Assembly (NCBI GenBank): GCA_913063325.1
Contig: CAJXYE010000017.1
Location: 1-64,000, forward strand
DNA length: 64,000 bases
Source of the DNA: an uncultured Colwellia sp.
Lineage (GTDB): Bacteria; Pseudomonadota; Gammaproteobacteria; Enterobacterales; Alteromonadaceae
Direction: 5' to 3'
Positions 39,036 through 48,081 of the stretch are shown here, piece by piece (the stretch's first letter is position 1; the number at the start of each line of letters is the position of its first letter). The notes beneath the pieces were generated by a model. It ran no database searches, was not told the origin of the DNA, and saw only the letters and a program-made list of their open reading frames with translations. Made by a program: the position numbers and the translations under genes.

Positions 39036-39112
39036 TTACTTATTTTTGTAATAACTGTCATTAATAATTCAGTGTAGTAATATCAACGAATTAGATAACA
39101 AAGGAATGTAAA

Positions 39113-39961
39113 ATGAAAGGCTTCAATAAGATCTTGCTACCACTATTGCTACCATTACTTTTAAATAGTAATGCTTCAATAGCTGCGCAACCAGAACCAA
39201 GCACACAAGAAAAAATACAGAATCAGCATGGTAAATTAGTATGGGCAGATCTTTACACGGGTAATGTTAATGCTTCACTTAAGTTTTACCAAAACACCTT
39301 TGGTTGGACAGTTAAAGCATTTGCTAAAGATAACGCCAAATATCACATACTTTATGATAATGGCCAAGCAATTGCCGGCGTTCTTGCACGTGATTCTAAG
39401 CGCAATAAAACAGATAGCGCTTTGTGGGTTGGCAGTATAGATACTGATAATGTCGAAAGTAGGAGTGAACTCTCTGCTAAAAACAATGCCACAATAATAT
39501 TACCACCTCATGAATTTAAACTTTATGGTAAAAGAGCTGTTTTGGCAGATCCACAAGGCGCTATTATTGCGCTGCTTGAATTAGACCTTACCAACAAAAA
39601 TCATCAGAAAATAAGTACTAAATGGGACTGGGCACAGTTGTTCAGTACCAATACCCAAAAAGCCGCTTTGTTTTACCAAGATGCTTTTGATTATACGATA
39701 GAGCCACTCAACACTAACAAAGATAGCTTTTTTTTAATTCAATCTGAAAGTGTCCAAGCCAGCATTGTAAATCTACCTGAATCATTCGAGCAAAGAGACC
39801 GTTGGGTTAACTTTATCGAAGTTAATAACATCACAGCAGTATTATCAAAAGCCACTACACATGGCGCTACCATTATTTATCATGCAAAAGATAAAGGGCT
39901 GGCTATTATTAGTGATCCTCATGGCGCATTCATTGGTTTAACAGAGCAGGAGAGTGAGTAA
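39113..39961 (+). CDS. Secreted VOC (glyoxalase/bleomycin-resistance) family protein
   Basis: A 282-residue protein with a signal peptide (about residues 1-26, ending SIAA) and two vicinal-oxygen-chelate modules. The first is at about 38-155 (KLVWADLYTGNVNASLKFYQ, then VLADPQGAIIALLE). The second is at about 165-280 (KWDWAQLFSTNTQKAALFYQ, then IISDPHGAFIGLTE). VOC proteins span many reactions and binding roles, so no substrate can be given. Export to the periplasm is unusual for the family. Its stop overlaps the start of the next small gene by one base. Confidence 0.85.
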   Translation: MKGFNKILLPLLLPLLLNSNASIAAQPEPSTQEKIQNQHGKLVWADLYTGNVNASLKFYQNTFGWTVKAFAKDNAKYHILYDNGQAIAGVLARDSKRNKTDSALWVGSIDTDNVESRSELSAKNNATIILPPHEFKLYGKRAVLADPQGAIIALLELDLTNKNHQKISTKWDWAQLFSTNTQKAALFYQDAFDYTIEPLNTNKDSFFLIQSESVQASIVNLPESFEQRDRWVNFIEVNNITAVLSKATTHGATIIYHAKDKGLAIISDPHGAFIGLTEQESE

Positions 39962-40209
39962 TGAATAAATTTAGTACCCTATTACTTACAGCTACTGTCC
40001 TTGTTAGCACCTTCTTTCTTACTTCGTGTGAGAATACTCATGTAAGTGGCTCGATGAGCTTCGGTATGGGATACGGTGCGGGTTACCCAATGTATTATGG
40101 CAATGGGTACCATAGCCATAATAGTATTGTCGTTGTTAAACCCCATAGAAATAACAGATCACGACCTAGCAAACCACAATCTCGTCCCGCTAGAGCGAAA
40201 CGAAGATAA
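39961..40209 (+). CDS. Small lipoprotein with Gly/Tyr-rich and Arg-rich parts
   Basis: An 82-residue protein. The N-terminus is a lipoprotein signal (MNKFSTLLLTATVLVSTFFL, with lipobox LTSC at 24-27). A Gly/Met/Tyr-rich stretch (SFGMGYGAGYPMYYGNGY) follows, and the tail is strongly basic (SRPSKPQSRPARAKRR). No family is recognised. It is translationally coupled to the VOC gene (TAATG). The basic tail could bind nucleic acid, lipopolysaccharide or polyanions; this is a guess from composition. Confidence 0.65.
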   Translation: MNKFSTLLLTATVLVSTFFLTSCENTHVSGSMSFGMGYGAGYPMYYGNGYHSHNSIVVVKPHRNNRSRPSKPQSRPARAKRR

Positions 40210-40285
40210 CCTAAATTAAGATAATAACAGCGGGGTATGGCTGGTTATTTAATCTGCCTCCACGCCCGAATAAAGAGAAGCACTT

Positions 40286-41023
40286 TTGAAAACAATGACA
40301 CGCCAAGATAATTTTATTTATCTCACTTTTGCTTTAATTTTATTATTACTTGGTACGTCATTAGCGCAACAGTTTTTTGATGACTCAGTGCCGCGCTTAG
40401 TACAATCAGCCCTCATAGTCACTTTATTAGTTGCTGTTTGGGGGGTAGATTCTAAAGATTTTGTTTTACGCAAAACCTTTATTTTCCCCTTGGCTATATT
40501 AGTCTTTTCTTTTTTTGGTGCTTGGTTAGATAATGCCGGTTTTGACCAGCTTTATTTACTGCTTTTATTAAGCTTTCTTATTTCTACTGCGCTACGTACA
40601 ACCAAACAAGTGATGTTTACTGGTGATATTGATGGTAATAAAATTTTAGGTGCCATCTGTTTGTATTTATTAATGGGCTTGATTTGGGCGGTACTATACA
40701 CCCTAGTACAACTAAGCTTCCCTGGCTCTTTTACTAACATCAGTAGTGATAGTGCATGGTTTACTTTGTTTCCCGATTTCATCTACTTCTCTTTTGTTAC
40801 TATAACTACTTTAGGTTTTGGCGATATTTCGCCACTACTGCCTATCTCGCGATTTTTAGTTTATTTTGAAGCAATAGTAGGTCAATTTTACTTAGCTATT
40901 TTAGTGGCTAGTTTAGTCGGTTCACACATGAGCAATTTCGGAGCAAATAATGCTCCATCGATAAATATTCCACCTAAGGATTTGCCAGCTAAAAGCAAAT
41001 CAGAAGAACATAATAATAAGTAA
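40286..41023 (+). CDS. Potassium channel-like (2TM pore) membrane protein
   Basis: A 245-residue inner-membrane protein. Four hydrophobic helices (about 10-95) precede a pore module: a helix at 112-140, the pore loop with TTLGFGDI at about 173-180, and a final helix (about 190-215). TxGFGD/TVGYGD is the K+ selectivity filter; the LGFGD variant occurs in bacterial ion channels of the Ion_trans_2 family. The C-terminus is short and polar, without an RCK domain. It probably belongs to the operon starting at 39113 and lies 19 bp upstream of the AI-2E permease gene. Confidence 0.8.
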   Translation: MKTMTRQDNFIYLTFALILLLLGTSLAQQFFDDSVPRLVQSALIVTLLVAVWGVDSKDFVLRKTFIFPLAILVFSFFGAWLDNAGFDQLYLLLLLSFLISTALRTTKQVMFTGDIDGNKILGAICLYLLMGLIWAVLYTLVQLSFPGSFTNISSDSAWFTLFPDFIYFSFVTITTLGFGDISPLLPISRFLVYFEAIVGQFYLAILVASLVGSHMSNFGANNAPSINIPPKDLPAKSKSEEHNNK

Positions 41024-41042
41024 TTAACGTAAGGAAGCCACC

Positions 41043-42128
41043 ATGAAAACTTCACAAGAATTGACCAGTGATCAGGCATTTAACCGCCGGGTCATTGATA
41101 TTTCCATTAAACTATCCGCCATGGCAATGATCATGCTCTGGTGTTTCTCCATTATTAGGCCCTTTATATTAATTACTGTTTGGGCTGCTATTTTAGCTGT
41201 TGCTTTATACCCTTTACATGAAAAACTGACCGCGCTACTTAAGGGTAATAAAAAACTCGCCTCAACTATTGTTGCCCTTGTCGGCATATCAATTATCGCC
41301 ATCCCATCCATTAACCTTTCTTCATCTGCCATTGATTCTGCTCAGCATGTTTACAATGGTATTGAAGATGGCACCTTAAAAATCCCAGCCGCTGATGAAA
41401 GCGTTAAAGAATGGCCTCTGGTGGGTGAAAAACTGTTTAACCTTTGGCAAGATGCTTCACAAGACATCCAAAAAGTTGCAGGACAATACCCTGAACAATT
41501 AAAATCACTTTCAAGCACTTTATTATCTGCAGTAGCTGGTATTGGTGGTGGTATTCTACAATTTATCGTTTCATTAATTATTGCCGTAGTTTTTATGGCC
41601 AAGTCAGCATCTTTACATCTAGGTGTTAGTAAATTAATGCGTCGCTTAATGAATGATTCGGGCGATAGAACCATTAGTACCACTATTGCTACTATTCGTA
41701 GTGTTGCCACTGGCGTACTAGGCGTTGCAGTTATTCAATCACTCTTGTCTGGTGTTGGTTTAATGATTGCTGATATTCCCGGTGCTGGTATTTGGGCTAT
41801 CGCCGTGCTTATTTTAGCAATAGCACAATTACCACCAATACTAATTTTAGGCCCTGTCGCAGCGTATTACTTCTCTGTAGCAGACACCACACCAGCCATT
41901 GCCTTTTTAATCTTTAGTATTATTGTAAGTGCAAGTGACGCTTTCTTAAAGCCACTGTTTTTAGGTCGTGGTATGAGCATCCCTATGATAGTTATTTTAC
42001 TCGGTGCTATTGGCGGCATGCTACTTTCAGGTATTATTGGCTTGTTTGTTGGCGCCGTAGTCTTAGCATTAGGTTACGAATTACTGATGGACTGGCTAAG
42101 TCATACACCAGATGTTATACCAAGTTGA
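41043..42128 (+). CDS. AI-2E family (PerM-like) permease
   Basis: A 361-residue inner-membrane protein with about eight TM helices: pairs at about 20-60 and 70-90, a hydrophilic helix region 95-155, then helices at 160-185, 215-250, 255-290 and 310-350. GAGIWAIAVLILAIAQLPPILILGP and SDAFLKPLFLGRGMSIPMIVILLGAIGG are the conserved AI-2E blocks. Family members have been linked to AI-2 export or Na+/H+ antiport. The last three codons and the TGA lie within mobile element B1 (from 42117), so the original C-terminus may have been replaced. AAGGAAG precedes the start. Confidence 0.85.
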   Translation: MKTSQELTSDQAFNRRVIDISIKLSAMAMIMLWCFSIIRPFILITVWAAILAVALYPLHEKLTALLKGNKKLASTIVALVGISIIAIPSINLSSSAIDSAQHVYNGIEDGTLKIPAADESVKEWPLVGEKLFNLWQDASQDIQKVAGQYPEQLKSLSSTLLSAVAGIGGGILQFIVSLIIAVVFMAKSASLHLGVSKLMRRLMNDSGDRTISTTIATIRSVATGVLGVAVIQSLLSGVGLMIADIPGAGIWAIAVLILAIAQLPPILILGPVAAYYFSVADTTPAIAFLIFSIIVSASDAFLKPLFLGRGMSIPMIVILLGAIGGMLLSGIIGLFVGAVVLALGYELLMDWLSHTPDVIPS

Positions 42129-42380
42129 TTAAGTTCTTTCCCACTCAGCGAGAATTAAAAGGCTTAAAGGCAAGGCATTGATTGATGAGAATGGTTATTC
42201 CCTTCTCGAAATCAATAACGCTGCATATAAGCCTTTTAAACTCGCCCTTGGGAGCTCATTGATAAACTGATAACGTCACAAAATTAACTAAATATAGAAT
42301 GACTATGTTTAATAAATTTTGTTTGTTCTAAGCTCATCAATGTAGCTCTGAGTAGGGAAGAAATTTAATCAAATTGGTAT
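42117..42380. mobile_element. Miniature inverted-repeat element B1 (264 bp)
   Basis: The ends begin ATACCAA(G/T)TTGATTAA and the terminal inverted repeat continues, imperfectly, for over 30 bp (42117-42155 against 42344-42380). TTA flanks both sides of TACCAA...TTGGTA. The core at 42153-42240 is shared with A1, A2 and B2. TAGAATGACTA at 42295-42305 is the reverse complement of the 11-mer in element C and B2. The element overlaps the last 12 bases of the AI-2E permease gene. No transposase is present. Confidence 0.8.
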
Positions 42381-42441
42381 TATAGTTGAAGACAAAGAGG
42401 CTGAGGCTCAACAGAGCTAACATCCTTATCTGTACAATATA

Positions 42442-42476
42442 AAAAACGGCATAACCAGTAATGGTTATGCCGTTTT
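42442..42476 (-). terminator. Terminator after the GH3 gene
   Basis: A perfect 15-bp stem (AAAAACGGCATAACC and its complement) with the loop AGTAA(T), 25 bp past the GH3 stop on the minus strand, with T-runs on both strands. Confidence 0.88.
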
Positions 42477-42500
42477 TGTTTGTATGCTAATTAATGCGAG

Positions 42501-44507
42501 TTAATTTTTTAAAGTAACAGGTAACCGCCCTAACGCTTTACTTTCATTAACAATAACTGCCATACTGGCATTAAAACCAGGGCTAACTGCTTCTTTATTT
42601 TCACTCTCATAGATTCTATCGTCGAAGTTTAATAGCACAACATCGGCAAGCTCACTGTATTCATTGATTAAAAATGGCGAACCTTTCGCAATGAGAATGG
42701 AAGGCGTTTTGAACTTAGCTGCTAGCGTTAATTGTTGCTTTAGTAAGGTAGCGTAAGTGAGTTTTTGTTGCTGTTGAGTGGCGCTGCCATAACTTGGCAT
42801 TAAATCATCCATACCACCCAAATCAACTAAACTCGCGGTTTTAATATCAAGGGTAGCAATAACCACATCAGCTTCACTTAATAACATATTCACTTTTTTA
42901 GTAGACTCGTCACTATCCGCAACTAAATAACTAATAGCAATATTGTCGACTCCTCCTTCTGGTAATACTCTTGCTAAGACACTTTTTGCTGCATTAGTTA
43001 AGGCGATTAATTCTTGCTGATTAGCGACAACAAAATGCAGTTTTTTTACATCAGTAACATTCAGCGGTAACAACTGCTTGTTTTTCAGTAATGTTACCGC
43101 AGCGCTGGCAAGGTCTTGTTCGGTATTCAAATGTTTTTCATTGGCTATAATTGCATTTGCTGCTTGCAGCTGTTGCGCTATGGAAATATTTTCAACTTCA
43201 ACGTATTGTTTTTTATATCGGTTTAGCCGAGCAATCGATTGTTCGAATTCAGCGAGCTGATATTCCCCCTGTTCAACGCGTATCATTAAAGCTTTAGCAA
43301 CATCTTTAATAAAGACATTAAAAGCAGCAATATCTTCGGGCGTTCTGACCTTAAATGGCATGACCGCCAAATCTGCACCGGCAATAAAGGTTTCAACAAC
43401 AGCTTCAACATCGGTAAAAAAGTGAGTAACGCCCGCCATATCGAGTGCATCTGTAGCGATAATACCATCAAATCCCATATCCTGTCTTAGCAAGTCAGAT
43501 AAAATTTTACGGGACATAGTGGCTGGACGAATAATTTTATCACCACTTTGGCTGACAAAAACGCTGTTATCTAGTGCTGGATATTGAATATGAGCGGTCA
43601 TTATCATGGCGGGTTGGCTGTGCTTAATAGCCCAGGCAAAAGGAGCTAGATCAACGGCATCTATCAAAGCTCTATCATGATCAACTCGAGGTAAACCTAA
43701 GTGACTATCAACATGAGTATCACCATGGCCAGGGAAATGCTTCAACGTAGCCATTACGCCCTCTGCCTGTATAGCATTAACAGCGCTAGCGCCTAATTCG
43801 GCTACCTGCATTGCTGACTCACCAAAAGAGCGAGTATTAATGACAGGGTTATCAACATTGGTATTTACATCAACCACTGGGGCATAATTATTATTGATGC
43901 CCAATACTTTGAGCTCTTTAGCAATTGCGGCATTAACCTGTGCAGCAAAGTAAGTACCATGCTCAGGATAGCTAGCACCTATTGCCATATTCCCGGAAAA
44001 GCCAGTCATCTTAGCAAAGCGAGCTACTCGCCCACCCTCTTGATCCATTGAAATAATCAAAGGTTTAGCTTGTACTGACTTCATTGACGCTTGCTGTATA
44101 TCATGAGTTAACTGAACGACTTGTGCGATCTCTTGCACATTTTCAGCGAACAAAACAATACCACCGACATTGGTTGAGCTAATCATCTGTGCAAGCTTTT
44201 CAGGTAGCTCAGTTACTGGTTGTCGGCAATGTTTTGATGTGGGCACACTGGGTTTGCCATTTATATCCGCACAAAAGTAACGTATATCGAGCGACATTTT
44301 TTCAGCTATTTTCTGCTCAAATGCAGTGAACGTTGAAATATTATTGGGCTTATGGGTCATGGTTTTTTCTGTTGCCTGACTTTGACAAGCGCTAAGCGCA
44401 ATGGAAACTATCATTATTAGCGCGCTTGGCACTATGCGAATTCTCTTTTTCTTCTCAGAATAACGAGGAAAGTTGCTTGTTATAGAAATGGTTAAATTAT
44501 CCATCAA
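42501..44507 (-). CDS. GH3 beta-N-acetylhexosaminidase-like lipoprotein
   Basis: A 668-residue protein with an extended lipoprotein signal (SALIMIVSIALSAC, Cys about 40). The GH3 barrel (about 55-420) carries KHFPGHGDTHVDSHLGLPRV near 255-275, the NagZ-type signature with the His/Asp general acid loop, and the nucleophile region ATDALDM near 351. A second alpha/beta domain (about 440-668) is absent from cytoplasmic NagZ of about 340 residues. This resembles secreted two-domain GlcNAc-ases acting on chitin oligomers or muropeptides. It lies 8 bp downstream of elbB on the same strand. Confidence 0.87.
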   Translation of the reverse strand: MMDNLTISITSNFPRYSEKKKRIRIVPSALIMIVSIALSACQSQATEKTMTHKPNNISTFTAFEQKIAEKMSLDIRYFCADINGKPSVPTSKHCRQPVTELPEKLAQMISSTNVGGIVLFAENVQEIAQVVQLTHDIQQASMKSVQAKPLIISMDQEGGRVARFAKMTGFSGNMAIGASYPEHGTYFAAQVNAAIAKELKVLGINNNYAPVVDVNTNVDNPVINTRSFGESAMQVAELGASAVNAIQAEGVMATLKHFPGHGDTHVDSHLGLPRVDHDRALIDAVDLAPFAWAIKHSQPAMIMTAHIQYPALDNSVFVSQSGDKIIRPATMSRKILSDLLRQDMGFDGIIATDALDMAGVTHFFTDVEAVVETFIAGADLAVMPFKVRTPEDIAAFNVFIKDVAKALMIRVEQGEYQLAEFEQSIARLNRYKKQYVEVENISIAQQLQAANAIIANEKHLNTEQDLASAAVTLLKNKQLLPLNVTDVKKLHFVVANQQELIALTNAAKSVLARVLPEGGVDNIAISYLVADSDESTKKVNMLLSEADVVIATLDIKTASLVDLGGMDDLMPSYGSATQQQQKLTYATLLKQQLTLAAKFKTPSILIAKGSPFLINEYSELADVVLLNFDDRIYESENKEAVSPGFNASMAVIVNESKALGRLPVTLKN

Positions 44508-44515
44508 TACAAAAC

Positions 44516-45172
44516 CTACTTACAAAATGCAAGAACATACTTTACCAGTTTATTAATACCCACTGCGGCTTCACTAATTGATTCAGCTAACATATAAGCA
44601 GGTGTAGTCACTATTTTATGAGCTTCATCCACCACTACGTCAGTCACATCACAATCAATATGCACTAATCCTTTGGCAGACATTAATTTCGCCGTTGCAT
44701 TGTCCTTACCAATAGTACCTTTGACACCATTAGGATAAATTATAGGTAATAAAGCAGGTGCTATACACATAAATCCAGCCGGTTTATCTACACTAGCAAA
44801 CGATTTAGCTGCGCTAAGTACTTGCTCATGCACAGTGTAATTATCATTATCTAAAGCGAAAGTACTCAGGTTTTTTGCCGCGCCAAAACCACCAACAAAA
44901 ATGATGGCATCAAACTCTTTTTCAGTTAGCTCAGTTAAATCTTCTACATCACCACGACCAATACGTGCTGCCTCAACCAAGACATTACGACTCTCATCTT
45001 TACTCACTTCCCCTGTAAGATGATTAATAACATGATGTTGAGCTATATTTGGCGCAAAACAGCGATAAGTTGCACCCTGCTGGGCTATTGCCAACATTGT
45101 CAATACGGCTTCTTGAATCTCACTACCGTCATAAACACCACAACCACTTAATATAACTGCTATATTTTTCAT
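44516..45172 (-). CDS. elbB: ElbB/ES1-family glutamine amidotransferase-like protein
   Basis: A 218-residue class I amidotransferase-like protein. AVILSGCGVYDGSEIQEAVLTMLAI opens the fold, IIFVGGFGAAKNLSTFA and AGFMCIAPALLPIIY (nucleophile-elbow cysteine in FMCIAPA) are characteristic, and it ends with TTPAYMLAESISEAAVGI. E. coli ElbB has been linked to early isoprenoid synthesis and has glyoxalase-like activity in vitro; the in vivo role is unsettled. It is followed by the GH3 gene after 8 bp. Confidence 0.92.
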   Translation of the reverse strand: MKNIAVILSGCGVYDGSEIQEAVLTMLAIAQQGATYRCFAPNIAQHHVINHLTGEVSKDESRNVLVEAARIGRGDVEDLTELTEKEFDAIIFVGGFGAAKNLSTFALDNDNYTVHEQVLSAAKSFASVDKPAGFMCIAPALLPIIYPNGVKGTIGKDNATAKLMSAKGLVHIDCDVTDVVVDEAHKIVTTPAYMLAESISEAAVGINKLVKYVLAFCK

Positions 45173-45254
45173 TTTTATTCCTTTTATATATTCACTATAA
45201 CCCGTTAATTGACCTTAACACGTTAAATTATGTCTTTAAATTGATTGTATTCAA

Positions 45255-46481
45255 CTAGCTTTTATTACGAAACCATACCAGCAGTTGGCAACATAAAACG
45301 ACCAACACAGCGAAGAACATAAGCAAAGCAAATGGCTTAGCGCTGCCATCATAAAAGAATGCCAAAATAGGCCCAGCTAATGCACCAATACCCCAACGAA
45401 GGGTGCCGATTACCGCGGTAACCGTACCTGAATGTTCTGGAAATTTAGTTAAAGTTAATGCATCGCTATTAACAGCTACCAGAGAAATGCTACCCATTAA
45501 CGGAAATATTGTGATAACAGTAAAGATTAACGGTAGTTGTAATACATTTACTAACATCAATGCCGTTGCAGCTAACACTGCTAGCGTTAAGCCAAAACGT
45601 AACATAGTCCTTGAACCCATACGTACAACAAGCCTTGTGTTGGTAAAATGCGCGATCATTAACGCAAAAACATTTAGAGCGAATAACAAACTAAAAGTGT
45701 ACTCAGATACTGAAAACACTTTTAAATATACATACGGAATTGCGGTCAGGTAGGCAAAGAAAGCCAACGACACCATCATTGAAGTCAGAATATCTAATCT
45801 TGCTTCAGCATTACTTAATACAATTTTATAGCGCTCAATAAAGCTCAATTGAGCCTTCACCTTGACTGACAAATTTCCCCCTTTGGCATCAGCGATATTG
45901 GCTGCATCAGGTAAGTATTTCATCACTAATAACAAGACGATAAAACTATAAGCTGAAAGCACGTAAAAAATAAGCTGCCAGCTATGGGCAAGTAGCAAAA
46001 CACTACCAATACTTGGTGCTATCATGGGTGCCAGCATCATGATCATACTGACATAAGAAAGTCCTTTTGCAGTATCTTTACCGTAATATTCACGGACTGC
46101 GCCGGGTACCACTACGGTAGCAGCACTACTGACAAACGCTTGAAAAAACCTAACCGTCAGGAATTGCTCAATGTTACTCACAAAAGGTAACAATAAACTG
46201 GCGATACAAAAACCACCTATGCCTATCAAAACAAGATTGCGACGAGAATATTTATCCGCCATCGGACCGAATAAAATCAAGCCAAGTGCATAGCCCAGTA
46301 AATAAACACTTAAGCTATTTTGCACCATAGACATAGGAGTATTTAAATGCTCGGCCAGTGTTGGCATAGCCGATAAATACATATCTACAGCTAACGGAGA
46401 TACCGCTAAAATAGAGGCCAATAAAGGTAATAGTAACTTCAACGATACTTTTAGCTGTGGGGGATTACTTGATACTGTCAT
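45255..46481 (-). CDS. MFS multidrug exporter, Bcr/CflA family
   Basis: A 408-residue transporter with twelve predicted TM helices. The opening VSPLAVDMYLSAMPTLAEHLNTP and GYALGLILFGPMADKYSRRNLVLIG (motif A) are typical of the Bcr/CflA drug:H+ antiporters. It overlaps the MocR-type regulator gene by 4 bp (ATGA), so the two are co-transcribed and the exporter may be among its targets. The substrate is unknown. Confidence 0.88.
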   Translation of the reverse strand: MTVSSNPPQLKVSLKLLLPLLASILAVSPLAVDMYLSAMPTLAEHLNTPMSMVQNSLSVYLLGYALGLILFGPMADKYSRRNLVLIGIGGFCIASLLLPFVSNIEQFLTVRFFQAFVSSAATVVVPGAVREYYGKDTAKGLSYVSMIMMLAPMIAPSIGSVLLLAHSWQLIFYVLSAYSFIVLLLVMKYLPDAANIADAKGGNLSVKVKAQLSFIERYKIVLSNAEARLDILTSMMVSLAFFAYLTAIPYVYLKVFSVSEYTFSLLFALNVFALMIAHFTNTRLVVRMGSRTMLRFGLTLAVLAATALMLVNVLQLPLIFTVITIFPLMGSISLVAVNSDALTLTKFPEHSGTVTAVIGTLRWGIGALAGPILAFFYDGSAKPFALLMFFAVLVVLCCQLLVWFRNKS

Positions 46482-47953
46482 GGTTTTTCCATCAGTTTAG
46501 CGGCTTTTTGTTGACAGGTGTATTCAAACACCAGCTCACCTAATGTTTTAATCGCCTTTTCAACATCCTCGCCCCATTGCACGCCAAAACTGACTCGCAT
46601 ATAGTTTTGATATTTCCCTGATGGCGAAAAGATCGCTCCTGGGGCAAAACTTACCCCTTGGGCTAGTGCCTGTTGAAAAAACTCACCGGTATTGACATGT
46701 GATTGACAGCGCAACCAGAGCACACTGCCACCTTGAGGTTTTGAAATACAGACTTCTTTAGGAAAGTGTTCCGCAATTAATGCTCGCATTCGCTCGCAGT
46801 TATAAGACAAAGTTTTGCGCAACACACAAAGATGGCGATCATAGTCGCCACTGAGTAAGTACTCATTTAAGGTCCACTGCTGCAACATAGACGTAGAACA
46901 AGATTGTGCACGCTTAATACGCTTGGCTTGCTCCTCAAACTTACCCGGTAATAACCAACCAATGCGATAACCTGGCGCCGCAGTTTTTGAAAAGGACGAA
47001 CATGTCATCACTAAACCTTTTTCGGAATATAACTGCGCTGGCTTAGGTTTTTGTTCAGTGAAATGTATTTCGCTGTACACGTCATCTTCAATTAAAGGAA
47101 TATCATGCAACTCTAATAGCGCGACCATAGCTTGGCGTTGCTCATCAGTTTTCATTGAGCCTAGTGGATTATTTATTGCGGTAGAGAACAAACAGGCAGT
47201 TATATCATGTTGTTCAATCGCCTCAGTTAATTCATCTAAACAAACACCGTCTTCAGTACAGGTATAAACTTCTAAGGCTTTCATACCTAAAGTTTCGATC
47301 AACTCAATAATGCCAAAAAAACAGGGAGACTCTATGGCAATGATATCGCCACGCTTGGCCACACACTGCAAGGCAATAGAAAGTGCTTCTTGTGCGCCAT
47401 TGGTGATAACTATGTCATCTGGGTTGGCATCGACACCTTGATCTTGATATCTAAAGGCCAGCTGCATTCGTAATTTGGCATCACCAGTCACAGGACCATA
47501 ACTAACTGCTTTTTCCGAAACTTTACTCAATACAGAGCGCATTAACCTGGCAAGGGTTTTATCTGTTGGATGCGCCTGAATGGGATTAGAGATGCCCAAA
47601 GCAACAGTATCTGGTAAATGTACTGCCGCATGCACTTGCTCAATCATGCTACGGCTTTGTACCTCTACCGGGTTACATTGTGCCCACTTTGCCGGACGTG
47701 GTTTTAACGTTCTGGCCTGGGCCGCTTGCAAGTAATAACCTGACTGTGGTCTAGCACTGACCCTACCTTGACGCTCTAATTCAATATAAGCTTGCTTAAC
47801 CGTTGGTACACTGATCTCAAACTGGCGACTTAATTTTCGCAAACTAGGTAATTTATCGCCCGGCTGTAAAGCACCAATTTTCTCTTGATGCTCAATAAAA
47901 TCAATGACCTGCTGGTACAAATATGCCGAAGAACTTTTGTCTAATAATTTCAT
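46478..47953 (-). CDS. MocR-type GntR/aminotransferase regulator (PdxR-like)
   Basis: About 491 residues from the ATG at 47953. The N-terminal GntR winged helix (about 8-75) contains LPSLRKLSRQFEISVPTVKQAYIELE, joined by a linker to a fold-type I aminotransferase domain (about 110-480) with the PLP lysine in SSFSKTAAPGYRIGWLLPG. MocR proteins use PLP or its adducts as a signal. In-frame starts at 47965 and 47983 (GTG) are possible, but the domain begins only after 47953. It overlaps the MFS gene and is divergent from an EamA exporter (about 128 bp), so it probably controls one or both. Confidence 0.9.
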   Translation of the reverse strand: MKLLDKSSSAYLYQQVIDFIEHQEKIGALQPGDKLPSLRKLSRQFEISVPTVKQAYIELERQGRVSARPQSGYYLQAAQARTLKPRPAKWAQCNPVEVQSRSMIEQVHAAVHLPDTVALGISNPIQAHPTDKTLARLMRSVLSKVSEKAVSYGPVTGDAKLRMQLAFRYQDQGVDANPDDIVITNGAQEALSIALQCVAKRGDIIAIESPCFFGIIELIETLGMKALEVYTCTEDGVCLDELTEAIEQHDITACLFSTAINNPLGSMKTDEQRQAMVALLELHDIPLIEDDVYSEIHFTEQKPKPAQLYSEKGLVMTCSSFSKTAAPGYRIGWLLPGKFEEQAKRIKRAQSCSTSMLQQWTLNEYLLSGDYDRHLCVLRKTLSYNCERMRALIAEHFPKEVCISKPQGGSVLWLRCQSHVNTGEFFQQALAQGVSFAPGAIFSPSGKYQNYMRVSFGVQWGEDVEKAIKTLGELVFEYTCQQKAAKLMEKP

Positions 47954-48081
47954 CTTTTTTCTCATAGCAAGTGCTTTGATCACAACTTGAACTGTATAGG
48001 TTACATTTTCATATTTCTGTACATGTTATTAAATCAAACTATCACTACAATGTCATCTTTCCTGAGAAATTTCTTGATAGG

